NCBI GenBank assembly: GCA_047602575.1
Contig: JASGGY010000003.1
Span: 1,218,743 to 1,282,742 of the forward strand
Direction: 5' to 3'
DNA: 64,000 nt
Source of the DNA: UBA1366 sp047602575
GTDB lineage: Bacteria; Bacillota; Clostridia; Oscillospirales; Ruminococcaceae
Part shown: positions 41,439 through 50,208 of the stretch, in pieces
Layout: every line of letters begins with the position of its first letter
Numbering within the stretch: the first letter of the stretch is position 1
Program-made: the position numbers and the translations under genes
Notes under the pieces: generated by a model
The model's input: only the letters and a program-made list of their open reading frames with translations
Told to the model about the DNA's origin: nothing
Databases searched by the model: none

Positions 41439-42265
41439 CGCGGCTGGCTGAATCGGATATTGACACCATTCTCTCAAGTCTGGACGAGCTGGACAGGCTG
41501 CTTTTAAAAATCACCGGCTGTAATCTGCTCGAACTTTCGGCGCGGGCAAGCGGCGTTGAAATGAGCGCGGTTCGCCCGATGAAAATCGCCGTCGTTCCGG
41601 TCACGGCGGGGCAGGGGCTGATCGGCGGCTTTTCGCAGACGGTCTGCGGCATTTTAACGCACATCGGCATGGACGCGTTTGTCACGAAAAAAACCGACAT
41701 CGGCGGCATGCACGAGGCTTTTTTAAATGCAGAAGCGCAGATTTCTGCCGATGACGATAATTTTATCGCTTATCATAAAAAGACCGGTATCTGCACCGAA
41801 AACAGCGATGCGACCGGCAGGGGCTTTGCGGCGGCGCTTGAAGCGGCAGCATCCCACAGCGTGCACGGCGGCATCCGGGGCAAAAAGGTGCTGATCGCGG
41901 GCGCGGGGATTGTCGGGCTTTCCGCGGCGGGCTATCTGCACGCGCGGGGCGCGGAGGCGGTTGTGTTCGACACCAACCCCGACCGGCTTGCGGGGCTGCC
42001 TTACCGGACGATTACGGCGGTCGGCGCGGAGAAATTCCCGCTGATCCTCGAAGCGACCAGCAGCGCGGATGTCATCGGCGAGGAACACGTGCTTGCCAAC
42101 ACCATCATCGCAGCGCCCGGTATGCCGCTCGGCGTGGAGCAGCAGCTCGCGGCGCGGCTTTTGAAGGAAAACCGGCTGATCCACAACACGCTCGAGCTTG
42201 GAACAGCCGTGATGATCACCGGCCTGATGCGCGGCGGCGCGGAAACGGAGCAGCCATGCCTGTGA
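41435..42265 (+). CDS. pylD: Pyrrolysine synthase PylD
   Basis: 276 aa, overlapping pylC by four bases. An amino-acid-dehydrogenase-like enzyme that oxidises and cyclises L-lysine-methylornithine to pyrrolysine. Rossmann motif GKKVLIAGAGIVGLSAAGYLHARG at about 145-168; GQGLIGGFSQTVCGILTHIG and FIAYHKKTGICTENSDATGRGFAAALE form the substrate side. Length agrees with known PylD (about 270). Confidence 0.94.
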   Translation: MTRLAESDIDTILSSLDELDRLLLKITGCNLLELSARASGVEMSAVRPMKIAVVPVTAGQGLIGGFSQTVCGILTHIGMDAFVTKKTDIGGMHEAFLNAEAQISADDDNFIAYHKKTGICTENSDATGRGFAAALEAAASHSVHGGIRGKKVLIAGAGIVGLSAAGYLHARGAEAVVFDTNPDRLAGLPYRTITAVGAEKFPLILEATSSADVIGEEHVLANTIIAAPGMPLGVEQQLAARLLKENRLIHNTLELGTAVMITGLMRGGAETEQPCL

Positions 42266-43929
42266 TTACATTTCCGCAGCAGAACCTGACCGTGACCGCA
42301 GAACAAGGCGAGCTGCTGCTTTCCGTCATGCGGCGGGCGGGCATCCGCGTTGAAACGCCCTGCGGCGGCATGGGGACGTGCGGTAAATGCCTTGTGCGCG
42401 TTTCCGAGCCTGACGCCGTCCGCTTGACGGGCGACCGGAAAAAGTCTGCAGCGCCGGATTGCAGCACCGGACCGGTGCTTGCCTGTAAAGCGGAGCTGAT
42501 CGGCGACACACAGGTTTTTCTTTGCGGCGACAACGGCGCAACGCTCGACATTCTCACCGACGGCATCCGCGCAAGCCACGTACTCCGCCCCGCCGTGACA
42601 AAGCGCTTGCGCGGCAATGTGACGGAGGTTTTCTACAACGGCAATTCGCTTGGCACGCAGTCCGGCGACACGACGGCGGCAGTGTTCGGGCTGGGCGTTG
42701 ACATCGGCACCACGACGGTTGTGGTTGCACTCGTCGATCTGACCGCCGGCGAGGAAATCGCGAGCGCAAGCGCTTTGAACCCGCAGTGCGCGTATGCACA
42801 GGATGTGGTGAGCCGGATTGAATTCGCGTCGCGCGGCGTGCACGAACTGGAACTTTTGCACGGTGAACTGATCGGGCTGCTCAATGAGCTGATTAAAAAG
42901 CTTGCGGCGGACGCGCAGATTGACACAGCCGATATTTATGAAGCGGTTTTTTCGGGAAACACTACCATGCTCCACCTTGCGGCGGGGATCGATCCGTATC
43001 CGCTCGGGCAGTATCCGTACACCTCCGTCTTAAACGGCGACGAAGCGATTCCCGCGCAACGCATCGGACTTGAAGTTTCACCGCTGGGGGTTGTCTACAT
43101 CCCGCCGATTATTTCTGCCTATATCGGAACGGACATTACGGCGGGCGCACTGGCGACCGACATTGCAAGCCTCGCCGGGAACACGCTTTTTATCGACATC
43201 GGCACAAACGGCGAGATGATTTTCGCGTCAGACGGGAAGCTTTCCGCCACCTCAACCGCCGCGGGTCCCGCGTTTGAGGGGATGAACATCACCATGGGCA
43301 TGCGCGCGCAGACGGGCGCAATCGAGCGCTTTGAAATCGGCGAAACCGGCGAAACTTCGGTCGGCACAATCGGCGGCGCGCAAGCCGCAGGCATCTGCGG
43401 AAGCGGCTTGTTCGACATTGTGGGCGAGCTGGTTCGGATCGGCGCGATTCAAAAAAGCGGAAAGCTTATCAAGGCTACCGACGCGGCGCGGATACCGGGC
43501 TTCGGCGGTTTACTGACGGCGCACAACGGCGTAAACGCCGTTCAGATCAGCGAAAATGTGGTTTTGACACAGCTTGATATCCGGCAGGTTCAGCTGGCAA
43601 AAGCGGCAATCCGCGCGGGCATCCACGCGATGTTGCGGCTCAATTCCGTGGGCGAGGAAGCGGTTGACCGCGTAATCATCGCCGGCTCGTTCGGCTATCA
43701 CCTGCGCGCGGAAAGCTTAATCAACACTGGCATTCTGCCGCCGTCGATGCGCGGGAAAATCACCTATGCCGGCAACACCGCAAAATCCGGCGCAATCGCC
43801 TTCCTCCTCGACACAAAAACCCGCGCCGCCCTGCATAAAACCGCAAAAAAAATCCGCCCTCTTGAGCTGTCCGATTATCCCGACTTTGAAAAGCTCTTTA
43901 TCTCCCACATGAACTTCCCCCAACTATAA
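42256..43929 (+). CDS. Reductive activator of corrinoid proteins (RACo), pyl-operon copy
   Basis: 557 aa, overlapping pylD by ten bases. N-terminal [2Fe-2S] ferredoxin domain (1-90): CGGMGTCGKC then VLACKAEL. ASKHA ATPase domain (about 140-557): GVDIGTTTVVVALVDL, FIDIGTNGEM, GSFGYHL, and the C-terminal block GNTAKSGAIAFLLD. RACo uses ATP to push an electron from the cluster to inactive Co(II) corrinoid proteins. Co-expression with pylC/pylD ties reactivation to methylamine use. A second RACo of identical length is at 47191. Confidence 0.92.
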   Translation: MPVITFPQQNLTVTAEQGELLLSVMRRAGIRVETPCGGMGTCGKCLVRVSEPDAVRLTGDRKKSAAPDCSTGPVLACKAELIGDTQVFLCGDNGATLDILTDGIRASHVLRPAVTKRLRGNVTEVFYNGNSLGTQSGDTTAAVFGLGVDIGTTTVVVALVDLTAGEEIASASALNPQCAYAQDVVSRIEFASRGVHELELLHGELIGLLNELIKKLAADAQIDTADIYEAVFSGNTTMLHLAAGIDPYPLGQYPYTSVLNGDEAIPAQRIGLEVSPLGVVYIPPIISAYIGTDITAGALATDIASLAGNTLFIDIGTNGEMIFASDGKLSATSTAAGPAFEGMNITMGMRAQTGAIERFEIGETGETSVGTIGGAQAAGICGSGLFDIVGELVRIGAIQKSGKLIKATDAARIPGFGGLLTAHNGVNAVQISENVVLTQLDIRQVQLAKAAIRAGIHAMLRLNSVGEEAVDRVIIAGSFGYHLRAESLINTGILPPSMRGKITYAGNTAKSGAIAFLLDTKTRAALHKTAKKIRPLELSDYPDFEKLFISHMNFPQL

Positions 43930-43936
43930 AAATATG

Positions 43937-43973
43937 AACTGCGGCTTGCCTTAAAACAAGCCGCAGTTTTTTC
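43937..43973 (+). terminator. Terminator of the pyl operon
   Basis: AACTGCGGCTTG, loop CCTTAAAA and CAAGCCGCAGTTTTTTC form a 12-pair hairpin eight bases after the RACo stop. Confidence 0.92.
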
Positions 43974-44044
43974 ATTTCAATGAATCCCGAACAAATCCTC
44001 AAACCCCTCTATTGAAAAACCAATACAAATCCGAAGCACCAATT

Positions 44045-44086
44045 TCTGACCTCTGACTTCTGACCTCTGACTTCTGCCCTCTGACT
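44045..44086 (+). repeat. TCTGACN heptamer array 3 (6 units)
   Basis: Six units (one variant TCTGCCC), alternating C and T at the seventh base, between the pyl-operon terminator and the promoter of the next methyltransferase gene. Confidence 0.9.
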
Positions 44087-44127
44087 TCTAATAAAACTGC
44101 CCCTGTCAAAATCGCGGATATTGTCAC

Positions 44128-44156
44128 TTTCCATGCGGGGGATTGTGCGTTATAAT
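44128..44156 (+). promoter_or_regulatory. Probable promoter of the UroD-family methyltransferase operon
   Basis: TATAAT at 44151-44156 with a weak TTTCCA -35 at 17-bp spacing. A better TTGTCA lies too far upstream. An activator may compensate. Confidence 0.5.
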
Positions 44157-44188
44157 TGAGCCATCAACTAAAAAACGGAGGGTTACTG

Positions 44189-45226
44189 ATGACCGGTAAG
44201 GAAATTTTTAAAAAAGCGGTTAAGCTTGAAAAAACCGAACGCGTTCCTGTTATCATTCTGTCGGGCGGCGTCTGGGCTTACAACTTAGCCGGAAAATCGC
44301 TGCAGCAGTCGTTTGATATGCCGCCGGAGGAATCCGCGTCGTACTGGGCTGCGGTCAACGAGAAAATCCGCTCGGATCTGATCTGGTGCGCCGCGGGGTG
44401 CAATCACCTTGTTCTGCGAGCGGTGGGTGCGAAAACGAATTTCGCCAATGTCGGCGACGCAGCCGGAACAGAGCCGTTCCTCGAGCGCCCGTCGGACGTG
44501 GACAAAATCGACGTGAGCAAAATCAAGGACGACGCGGGCATTCAGGCGATGCTGGAAAGCACAAGGCTGCTCAAGAACAAAATCGGCGACAGCACGATGC
44601 TCGCGGTCAGCCAGTGGGGACCGATGACACTCGCCCAGCTGATGGTCGGCGCAACGCCGTTCATGCTCATGCTCCGGAAAGACCCGGAGGGGGCAAAGTA
44701 CATCATGGAATGCACGACAGAGATGGTCATTGAATACTGGAAGCTGTTCGCGCAGGCGGGCGCGGAACACGTTTCACAGGCCGAGCCGGTTGCGTCGGGC
44801 GATATGATCAGCCCGAAAATGTTTGAGAGCTTCGCGTTGCCCTATCTGCAGAAAACCAACAAAGCGATTGACCCGTATGTGTTCTCAAAGATGATTCACA
44901 TCTGCGGAAACACCACGAAAATCCTCAATGTGCTTCCCGAAACCGGCGCGGATCTGTTCTCGATGGACTACAAGGTCAGTCTGGCGACGTCAAGGGAAAT
45001 CCTCGATGGGCGGATGGCGTTCGCGGGGCAGATTGACCCGAGCGAGATTATGCTCATGAGCGGCACGGAGCGCGTTACGCAGGTTGCGCAGCAGTGCATC
45101 GACGATGCGGATTGGAAGCGCGGCGGCTTTATGCTGATGCCCGGCTGTGATCTTGCACCCGCAACACCGATTGAAAACGTACAGGCGATGGTGAACACGG
45201 CTTACGCAAACACGCAGATTCTTTAA
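44189..45226 (+). CDS. UroD-family (MtaA/MtbA-like) corrinoid methyltransferase
   Basis: 345 aa from ATG 44189 (AAACGGAGGGTTACTG). Uroporphyrinogen-decarboxylase fold with the methyltransferase zinc set: IHICGNTTKIL (His-x-Cys) and a late Cys in LMPGCDLAPATP. In methanogens relatives (MtbA, MtaA) move methyl from corrinoid protein to coenzyme M. In a bacterium the acceptor is more likely tetrahydrofolate or an unknown thiol, or the protein may act on a methylated substrate. A corrinoid protein follows 30 bp downstream. Confidence 0.85.
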   Translation: MTGKEIFKKAVKLEKTERVPVIILSGGVWAYNLAGKSLQQSFDMPPEESASYWAAVNEKIRSDLIWCAAGCNHLVLRAVGAKTNFANVGDAAGTEPFLERPSDVDKIDVSKIKDDAGIQAMLESTRLLKNKIGDSTMLAVSQWGPMTLAQLMVGATPFMLMLRKDPEGAKYIMECTTEMVIEYWKLFAQAGAEHVSQAEPVASGDMISPKMFESFALPYLQKTNKAIDPYVFSKMIHICGNTTKILNVLPETGADLFSMDYKVSLATSREILDGRMAFAGQIDPSEIMLMSGTERVTQVAQQCIDDADWKRGGFMLMPGCDLAPATPIENVQAMVNTAYANTQIL

Positions 45227-45256
45227 TAATAAAAAAGTAATAGAAAGGACTAATGA

Positions 45257-45904
45257 ATGATGGAAAGCATTTTTGAAAAACTGGCACAGGCTGTTGTTGA
45301 CATGGAGGAAGAGGAAGTAGAGAAGCTCGCGAAGCAGTGCATCGCCGAGGGCATCGACCCGTTTGAAGCAATCGACAAGGGGCTTGCCAAGGGCATGGAC
45401 GAAGCCGGCAAGCTGTTTGAGGAAGAAGAGTATTTTGTTCCCGAGCTGCTTTCGTGCGCCGACGCGATGAACATCGGCATTGACATTCTCAAGCCCGATC
45501 TCAAGGTGGATGCGACCGCCGAAAAGCACAAGGCTGTTATCGGCGTGATCGAGGGCGACACCCACGACATCGGAAAGAACCTTGTCGCGCTCATGCTTGA
45601 TTCCGCAGGCTTTGAGGTCATCGACATCGGGCGCGACGCACCGCCGCAGGCTTTCGTTGACAAGGCGGCTGAGATCGGCGCGGAGCTGATCTGCATCTCC
45701 ACGCTCATGACGACCACCATGGATGCAATGGCGGATGTCATCAAGACGCTTAACGAGCGCAACATCCGCGGCGCATACAAGGTTATCATCGGCGGCGGTC
45801 CGATTTCACAGTCCTACGCCGACAAAATCGGTGCGGACGGTTATTCCAAAAACGCTGCGGAGGCTGTTAAGCTCGCAAAGAAATTAGTCGGAGCGGTAGC
45901 GTAA
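45257..45904 (+). CDS. Corrinoid (cobalamin-binding) methyltransferase protein
   Basis: 215 aa. Helical cap about 1-90 (AQAVVDMEEEEVEKLAKQC, FVPELLSCADAM), then a B12 domain with GDTHDIGKN, STLMTTTMDAM and GGGPISQSYA. The cobalt-ligating His is in DTHDIG. It is similar to MtmC and to 50174-50842 but clearly distinct, so it probably serves a different methyl donor. It lies between two UroD-family genes, the usual three-part methyltransferase arrangement. Confidence 0.92.
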   Translation: MMESIFEKLAQAVVDMEEEEVEKLAKQCIAEGIDPFEAIDKGLAKGMDEAGKLFEEEEYFVPELLSCADAMNIGIDILKPDLKVDATAEKHKAVIGVIEGDTHDIGKNLVALMLDSAGFEVIDIGRDAPPQAFVDKAAEIGAELICISTLMTTTMDAMADVIKTLNERNIRGAYKVIIGGGPISQSYADKIGADGYSKNAAEAVKLAKKLVGAVA

Positions 45905-45925
45905 CGACCGAAGGAGGATACATAA

Positions 45926-46954
45926 ATGCCAAACGATGTTTTCACGCCCAAGGAGCGGCTTCTCCGTGCATTAGACGGAAAAGAAAACGACCGCCAGCCC
46001 GTCATCTGCCCGGGCGGCATGATGAACGCCGCGATCGTGGACGTTATGACAAAAAACAACAATGTTCTGCCTGAGGCGCATCACACCGCAGAAAAGATGT
46101 CGGCGCTCGCGTTTGATGTGCATCAGTTCACCGGCTTTGAGAATTTCGGCATCCCCTTCTGCATGACCGTAGAAGCGGAGGTGCTGGGCAGCGAGATCAA
46201 TTTCGGCACACTCCAGTGCGAGCCGAAAATCCAAAAGGAGCGTTACCCGAGCGTCGCAGAGGTGCAGTTCCTCCCGCTCGGCAGCATGACGAAAAACAGC
46301 CGTGTGGAGGCAATTGTGGAAACCATCCTCGAGCTGCACAAGAAAAACCCCGATATTCCGGCAATCGGCAGCCTGACCGGCCCCATCAGCACGGCGGCGT
46401 CTATTGTTGACCCGATGCGCTTCCTCAAAGATCTGCGCAAGGACAGGGACAACTCCCACCGCGTGCTGACCTACGTCACCGAGCATCTGCTCGAATACGC
46501 GCAGGCGATGATCGAGTGCGGTGCGACGGCGATTTCAATCGCTGATCCCACGGCGACCGGCGAAATCCTCGGCCCGAAAATGTTCGAGGAATACGCGGTG
46601 CGTTACCTAAACATGCTTGTTGACGGCATTCACAAGATGGGCGTTCCCGCGATCATCCACATCTGCGGCAAGATGGAAGCCGTCAAGGAATCCTGCGCGC
46701 AGCTTCATGGAAATGCACTCAGCGTTGACGCATTCGTAAGTTTAAAGGATATCAAGCAGCGCTATCATCACATCAACACCATGGGCAATCTCAGCACAAT
46801 TCTCCTCCAGAACGGGCAGCAGGACGCCGTCGCAAACGCCGCAGGCAGGCTCGTTCGCGACAAAATCAACATCATCGCCCCCGCCTGCGGTCTGTCCACC
46901 TCAACCCCCCTCGACAACATCGTCGCCTTCACAACCGCAATCAAAAACGGCTAA
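45926..46954 (+). CDS. UroD-family (MtaA/MtbA-like) corrinoid methyltransferase, second
   Basis: 342 aa, 21 bp after the corrinoid gene (GAAGGAGGATACATAA). Same fold, with IHICGKMEAVK and a late PACGLSTSTPLDN zinc Cys. It diverges strongly from the neighbour at 44189, so one may take methyl from substrate and the other pass it to the acceptor. Substrate unknown. A palindromic repeat follows directly after the stop. Confidence 0.88.
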   Translation: MPNDVFTPKERLLRALDGKENDRQPVICPGGMMNAAIVDVMTKNNNVLPEAHHTAEKMSALAFDVHQFTGFENFGIPFCMTVEAEVLGSEINFGTLQCEPKIQKERYPSVAEVQFLPLGSMTKNSRVEAIVETILELHKKNPDIPAIGSLTGPISTAASIVDPMRFLKDLRKDRDNSHRVLTYVTEHLLEYAQAMIECGATAISIADPTATGEILGPKMFEEYAVRYLNMLVDGIHKMGVPAIIHICGKMEAVKESCAQLHGNALSVDAFVSLKDIKQRYHHINTMGNLSTILLQNGQQDAVANAAGRLVRDKINIIAPACGLSTSTPLDNIVAFTTAIKNG

Positions 46955-47044
46955 GGGGGCGTTGCCCCCTAACCCCCTGCAATGGGGCGTCGCCCCCTTG
47001 ACCCCCACCAAAGGGGGCATGCCCCCTTTGGAAACCCGTTGTTT
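46954..47044 (+). repeat. Dispersed palindromic 3' element, copy C
   Basis: GGGGGCGTTGCCCCC and GGGGCGTCGCCCC hairpins, then the CCAAAGGGGG/CATG/CCCCCTTTGG palindrome and AACCCGTTGTTTT. It starts at the stop of the upstream gene and lies within the methyltransferase gene run, so it may split it into two transcripts. Confidence 0.85.
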
Positions 47045-47190
47045 TGTGTTGGATAGTTTGATTCTGTTTTTCAATTGAGCGTTTTGCAGGGTTGTGGGGT
47101 TGGACGGGAAGTTGGCGGGTAGAGGAAAGTTTGATAATGATATTTGTTCTTGGAATTGGAACAACAGAAAAAGAAATCGGGAGTGGTATT

Positions 47191-48864
47191 GTGCCGAAGG
47201 TATTTTTTAAAAATCAGAATTTGTATGCGGATGTTGCGGAGGGTGTGACGATCCTTGACGCGGCGCGCAGTGTCGGGGTTGTTGTGGAATCTCCGTGTAA
47301 TTCAATCGGAACCTGCGGAAAATGCAAGGTGAAGATTGGATTGGACAGTATGTCGAAAATCGTTTATCACGACGGGCTGCACAAGGTTTCCGACGAGGAG
47401 CTGCGTGACGGCATCGTGCTTGCGTGCCAGTCGGAGGTCATCGGTGACATCACGGTTGAGGTGGAATCGACCGCGAAGCAGAACAGCTCACTGAAAATTC
47501 TCAACGAGGGTGTGACGTTTCAATACGAGATCAGCCCTTATATCACGAAGAAATGCGCAGGCGCGTCCACCGAGGTTTACGGCGACGATGCGCTGCTGGG
47601 GATTGAGGACGGCGACACGACCGGTGAGATTTATGGTATTTCCATCGACATCGGAACGACCACCGTTGTCTGCTCGCTGATTGACATGGTGACGGGTGCT
47701 GAAATTTCCTCCACCTCCGCGCTCAACCCGCAGAGTCTGCACGCGCAGGATGTACTCACGCGGATCAAGCTTGCGTCCGAGCCGGAGGGGCTTGCGCTGA
47801 TGTACGGTGGGATTGTGAAAGAATTCAATCGCATGATTGGTGTCATCTGCAAGGATACGGGCATTTCGCCCGCGCGCATTTACGAGGTGATTTACAGCGG
47901 AAACACCACGATGATTCATCTTGCCGGAAACCGCAACCCGAAAAGCTTGGGCAAATACCCCTACACGCCGGTGCTGCGGGGCGGCTGCTACGACAGTGCG
48001 GCGGAGCATAATCTGAACATTTCGCCGTTCGGGCTGATTTACTACCCGCCGATCATTTCGTCCTATGTCGGTCCTGACATCACCTCCGGTGTGCTTTCTA
48101 CGACGCTTAAGCAGCGCAAGGGAACGGTACTGTTCATCGACATCGGCACAAACGGCGAGATGGTGATTTCGCGCGACGGTTCGCTTTCGGCGACCTCGAC
48201 TGCGGCGGGTCCGGCTTTTGAGGGAATGAACATCACGTTTGGTATGCGCGCGGGTGTCGGTGCGATTGAATATTTTGAAATTCTCGACGACGGCGAAATT
48301 GAGCTGCGCACCATCGGCGGAACAAAGCCCGTGGGCATCTGCGGAAGCGGCTTATTCGACATTGTGGGCGAGCTGGTGCGCGTGGGGATTGTCACGAAAA
48401 CCGGGCGTTTTCTCAAGCCTGCCAAGCTTGACGACGGCAACAAGCTCAAGCCGCGCTTAAAGGATTACGAGGGCAAGCCCGCCTTTGAAATCGCCGACGG
48501 GGTTTTCATCACCATCAGCGACATCCGGCAGGTTCAGCTTGCCAAGGGCGCGGTACGATCTGGTGTTGAAGCGCTGATGACGAGCCAGAATGTGCGGGTT
48601 GAGGACGTGGACAGCGTGCTGATTGCCGGCTCGTTCGGCTTCCATCTGCGCGCGAAAAGTCTGGTGAATCTGGCTTTGCTGCCGGTGGAATTCGGCGATA
48701 AGATTGATTTTGTCGGCAACACCTCAAAAACCGGCGGCATCGCGTTCCTGCTCAACAGCGGCTTGCGCGATGCGATGAGCAAGCTGGTTTCGGAAATTCT
48801 CTGCATCGAGCTTTCGACGGTCGAGGGGTACAACGACCTGTTCGTTGGCTGTCTGAACTTCTGA
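47191..48864 (+). CDS. Reductive activator of corrinoid proteins (RACo), second copy
   Basis: 557 aa from GTG 47191 (CGGGAGTGGTATT). [2Fe-2S] domain with CNSIGTCGKC and VLACQSEV; ASKHA domain with SIDIGTTTVVCSLIDM, FIDIGTNGEM and GSFGFHL. Similar along its length to the pyl-operon copy but well diverged. It likely reactivates the corrinoid proteins of this operon. An upstream ATG at 47092 would add 33 residues without RACo similarity, so GTG is preferred. Confidence 0.9.
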   Translation: MPKVFFKNQNLYADVAEGVTILDAARSVGVVVESPCNSIGTCGKCKVKIGLDSMSKIVYHDGLHKVSDEELRDGIVLACQSEVIGDITVEVESTAKQNSSLKILNEGVTFQYEISPYITKKCAGASTEVYGDDALLGIEDGDTTGEIYGISIDIGTTTVVCSLIDMVTGAEISSTSALNPQSLHAQDVLTRIKLASEPEGLALMYGGIVKEFNRMIGVICKDTGISPARIYEVIYSGNTTMIHLAGNRNPKSLGKYPYTPVLRGGCYDSAAEHNLNISPFGLIYYPPIISSYVGPDITSGVLSTTLKQRKGTVLFIDIGTNGEMVISRDGSLSATSTAAGPAFEGMNITFGMRAGVGAIEYFEILDDGEIELRTIGGTKPVGICGSGLFDIVGELVRVGIVTKTGRFLKPAKLDDGNKLKPRLKDYEGKPAFEIADGVFITISDIRQVQLAKGAVRSGVEALMTSQNVRVEDVDSVLIAGSFGFHLRAKSLVNLALLPVEFGDKIDFVGNTSKTGGIAFLLNSGLRDAMSKLVSEILCIELSTVEGYNDLFVGCLNF

Positions 48865-48865
48865 T

Positions 48866-49735
48866 ATGGCTGCGTTTGCATGCCCGGGGCTGGAAAACAC
48901 CGGCTCTGTGGGGGAACGCACGCTCGGGGTGGAAACGGCAGCTTCGGGCGAAGCCTTATACCGCGCCGCGAAAATGAACGCTGCCGAAGCCGGCGCGCCG
49001 TTTCTGAAAATCCCGCTCAACTGCAACGCGGAGCTTTCTGCGTTCGGCGGAAAAACGCACTGGAATGGCAAGGAGTTTATTCCCGACGGCTATCTGATTG
49101 ATTCCGCCGACGCGCTGGAGCAGATTTTCAGCGTCCGTTTTTCGGAAGCGCTTTTTCCAGCGGTGTTCGGCTGTCTGGCGCTCAAACAGGACGGCGATGT
49201 GTTCGCCGTCTGCGCACAGGGGGCTTATTCGGTGCTGAGCGCGCTGATCGAGCCGTTTACACTCATGCGCGCGATCCGTAAAAACCGGGAACTGATCGAC
49301 CGTGCGGTTGCGCATCTCATCGACTTTGAAACCGCTTTTATCAGCCGTGCGGTCGCGCAGGGTGCGGACATCATTTCGCTTGCCGATCCGACGGGCGACC
49401 CCGAAATTCTGGGGATGAAGCATTATCAGGCGTTCAGTGGGCTGCCGATGTACCGGCTGCTCCAAAACATTCTGCCGTCGCTCGGCGGCGCGTGCGCACA
49501 TTTATGCGCGAGAACCTCCGCTGCGATGGAGCGGTGCGGGCTGCTGCTTCCGTCGGTTGTCCCGTGCTGCGGGAATTACGGCGAATCGCTCGTCGGCTTA
49601 TCCGGAGAAGCGCAGATCAAGCTCATCGGAAACGGCTGTATTAATTGCGCGGACAGAGTCGTGCGGGAATTGACGGTTTATCGGCTTGCGGATGCAACGC
49701 AGCTTGAACCGCAGACTGCGCCCCTGACGGTATGA
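48866..49735 (+). CDS. Divergent, shortened UroD-like protein
   Basis: 289 aa, starting one base after the RACo stop. C-terminal two-thirds keep the methyltransferase pattern: DIISLADPTGDPEILG, AHLCA (His-x-Cys) and GNGCIN for the third zinc ligand. It lacks about 50 N-terminal residues of the family, and the beginning reads FACPGLENTGSVGERTLGVE. It may be a corrinoid-dependent methyltransferase with unusual specificity, or a helper. Overlaps the next gene as ATGA. Confidence 0.7.
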   Translation: MAAFACPGLENTGSVGERTLGVETAASGEALYRAAKMNAAEAGAPFLKIPLNCNAELSAFGGKTHWNGKEFIPDGYLIDSADALEQIFSVRFSEALFPAVFGCLALKQDGDVFAVCAQGAYSVLSALIEPFTLMRAIRKNRELIDRAVAHLIDFETAFISRAVAQGADIISLADPTGDPEILGMKHYQAFSGLPMYRLLQNILPSLGGACAHLCARTSAAMERCGLLLPSVVPCCGNYGESLVGLSGEAQIKLIGNGCINCADRVVRELTVYRLADATQLEPQTAPLTV

Positions 49736-50208
49736 CCGGCGGGATTGTTTACCGCGCAATGCGTGCGCAGGATGGACGCAGGGTGCTTGCGATTTACGGC
49801 GATTCCATCCTCAACGAGGACTGCACGGTTGTTACCGCCGTGCCGGACTGGCGGGAATGGGACAGCGCGCACGACGCGGCGTGCCGGCTTGTCGCGGCAG
49901 AAAACGACCGCGCGGTCGCGTTTGCGGCAGTGCGCGGGGCTTCGGACGGTGTCGGCGAGGTGAGCATTTATGTGGACAGAGCCTTCCGCGGCATCGGCAT
50001 CGGGCAGACGCTGTTAAAGCAATTCGCTGCCGTCTGCGAACGCGGCGGATACCGCTTGCTCCGCTCTAAAATCTTCCCCGAAAATCACGCGAGCATCGCC
50101 GTTCACCGCCGGGCAGGCTTCGCCGAAATCGGAATCAGCCCGCGCGGTGTCTGCAAAAACGGGGTTTGGAGGGATGTCATCATTTATGAACGCGCAAGCA
50201 TATTATGA
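49732..50208 (+). CDS. GNAT acetyltransferase (phosphinothricin-acetyltransferase-like)
   Basis: 158 aa, overlapping the upstream stop. A single GNAT domain: AMRAQDGRRVLAIYGDSI, EVSIYVDRAFRGIGIGQTLL (acetyl-CoA loop RGxGxGxxLL), HASIAVHRRAGFAEIG and KNGVWRDVIIYER, the typical Pat/Bar-type order. It acetylates a primary amine in known relatives. In a methyltransferase operon it might modify the demethylated amine product or detoxify an analogue. The next gene overlaps its 3' end. Confidence 0.82.
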   Translation: MTGGIVYRAMRAQDGRRVLAIYGDSILNEDCTVVTAVPDWREWDSAHDAACRLVAAENDRAVAFAAVRGASDGVGEVSIYVDRAFRGIGIGQTLLKQFAAVCERGGYRLLRSKIFPENHASIAVHRRAGFAEIGISPRGVCKNGVWRDVIIYERASIL

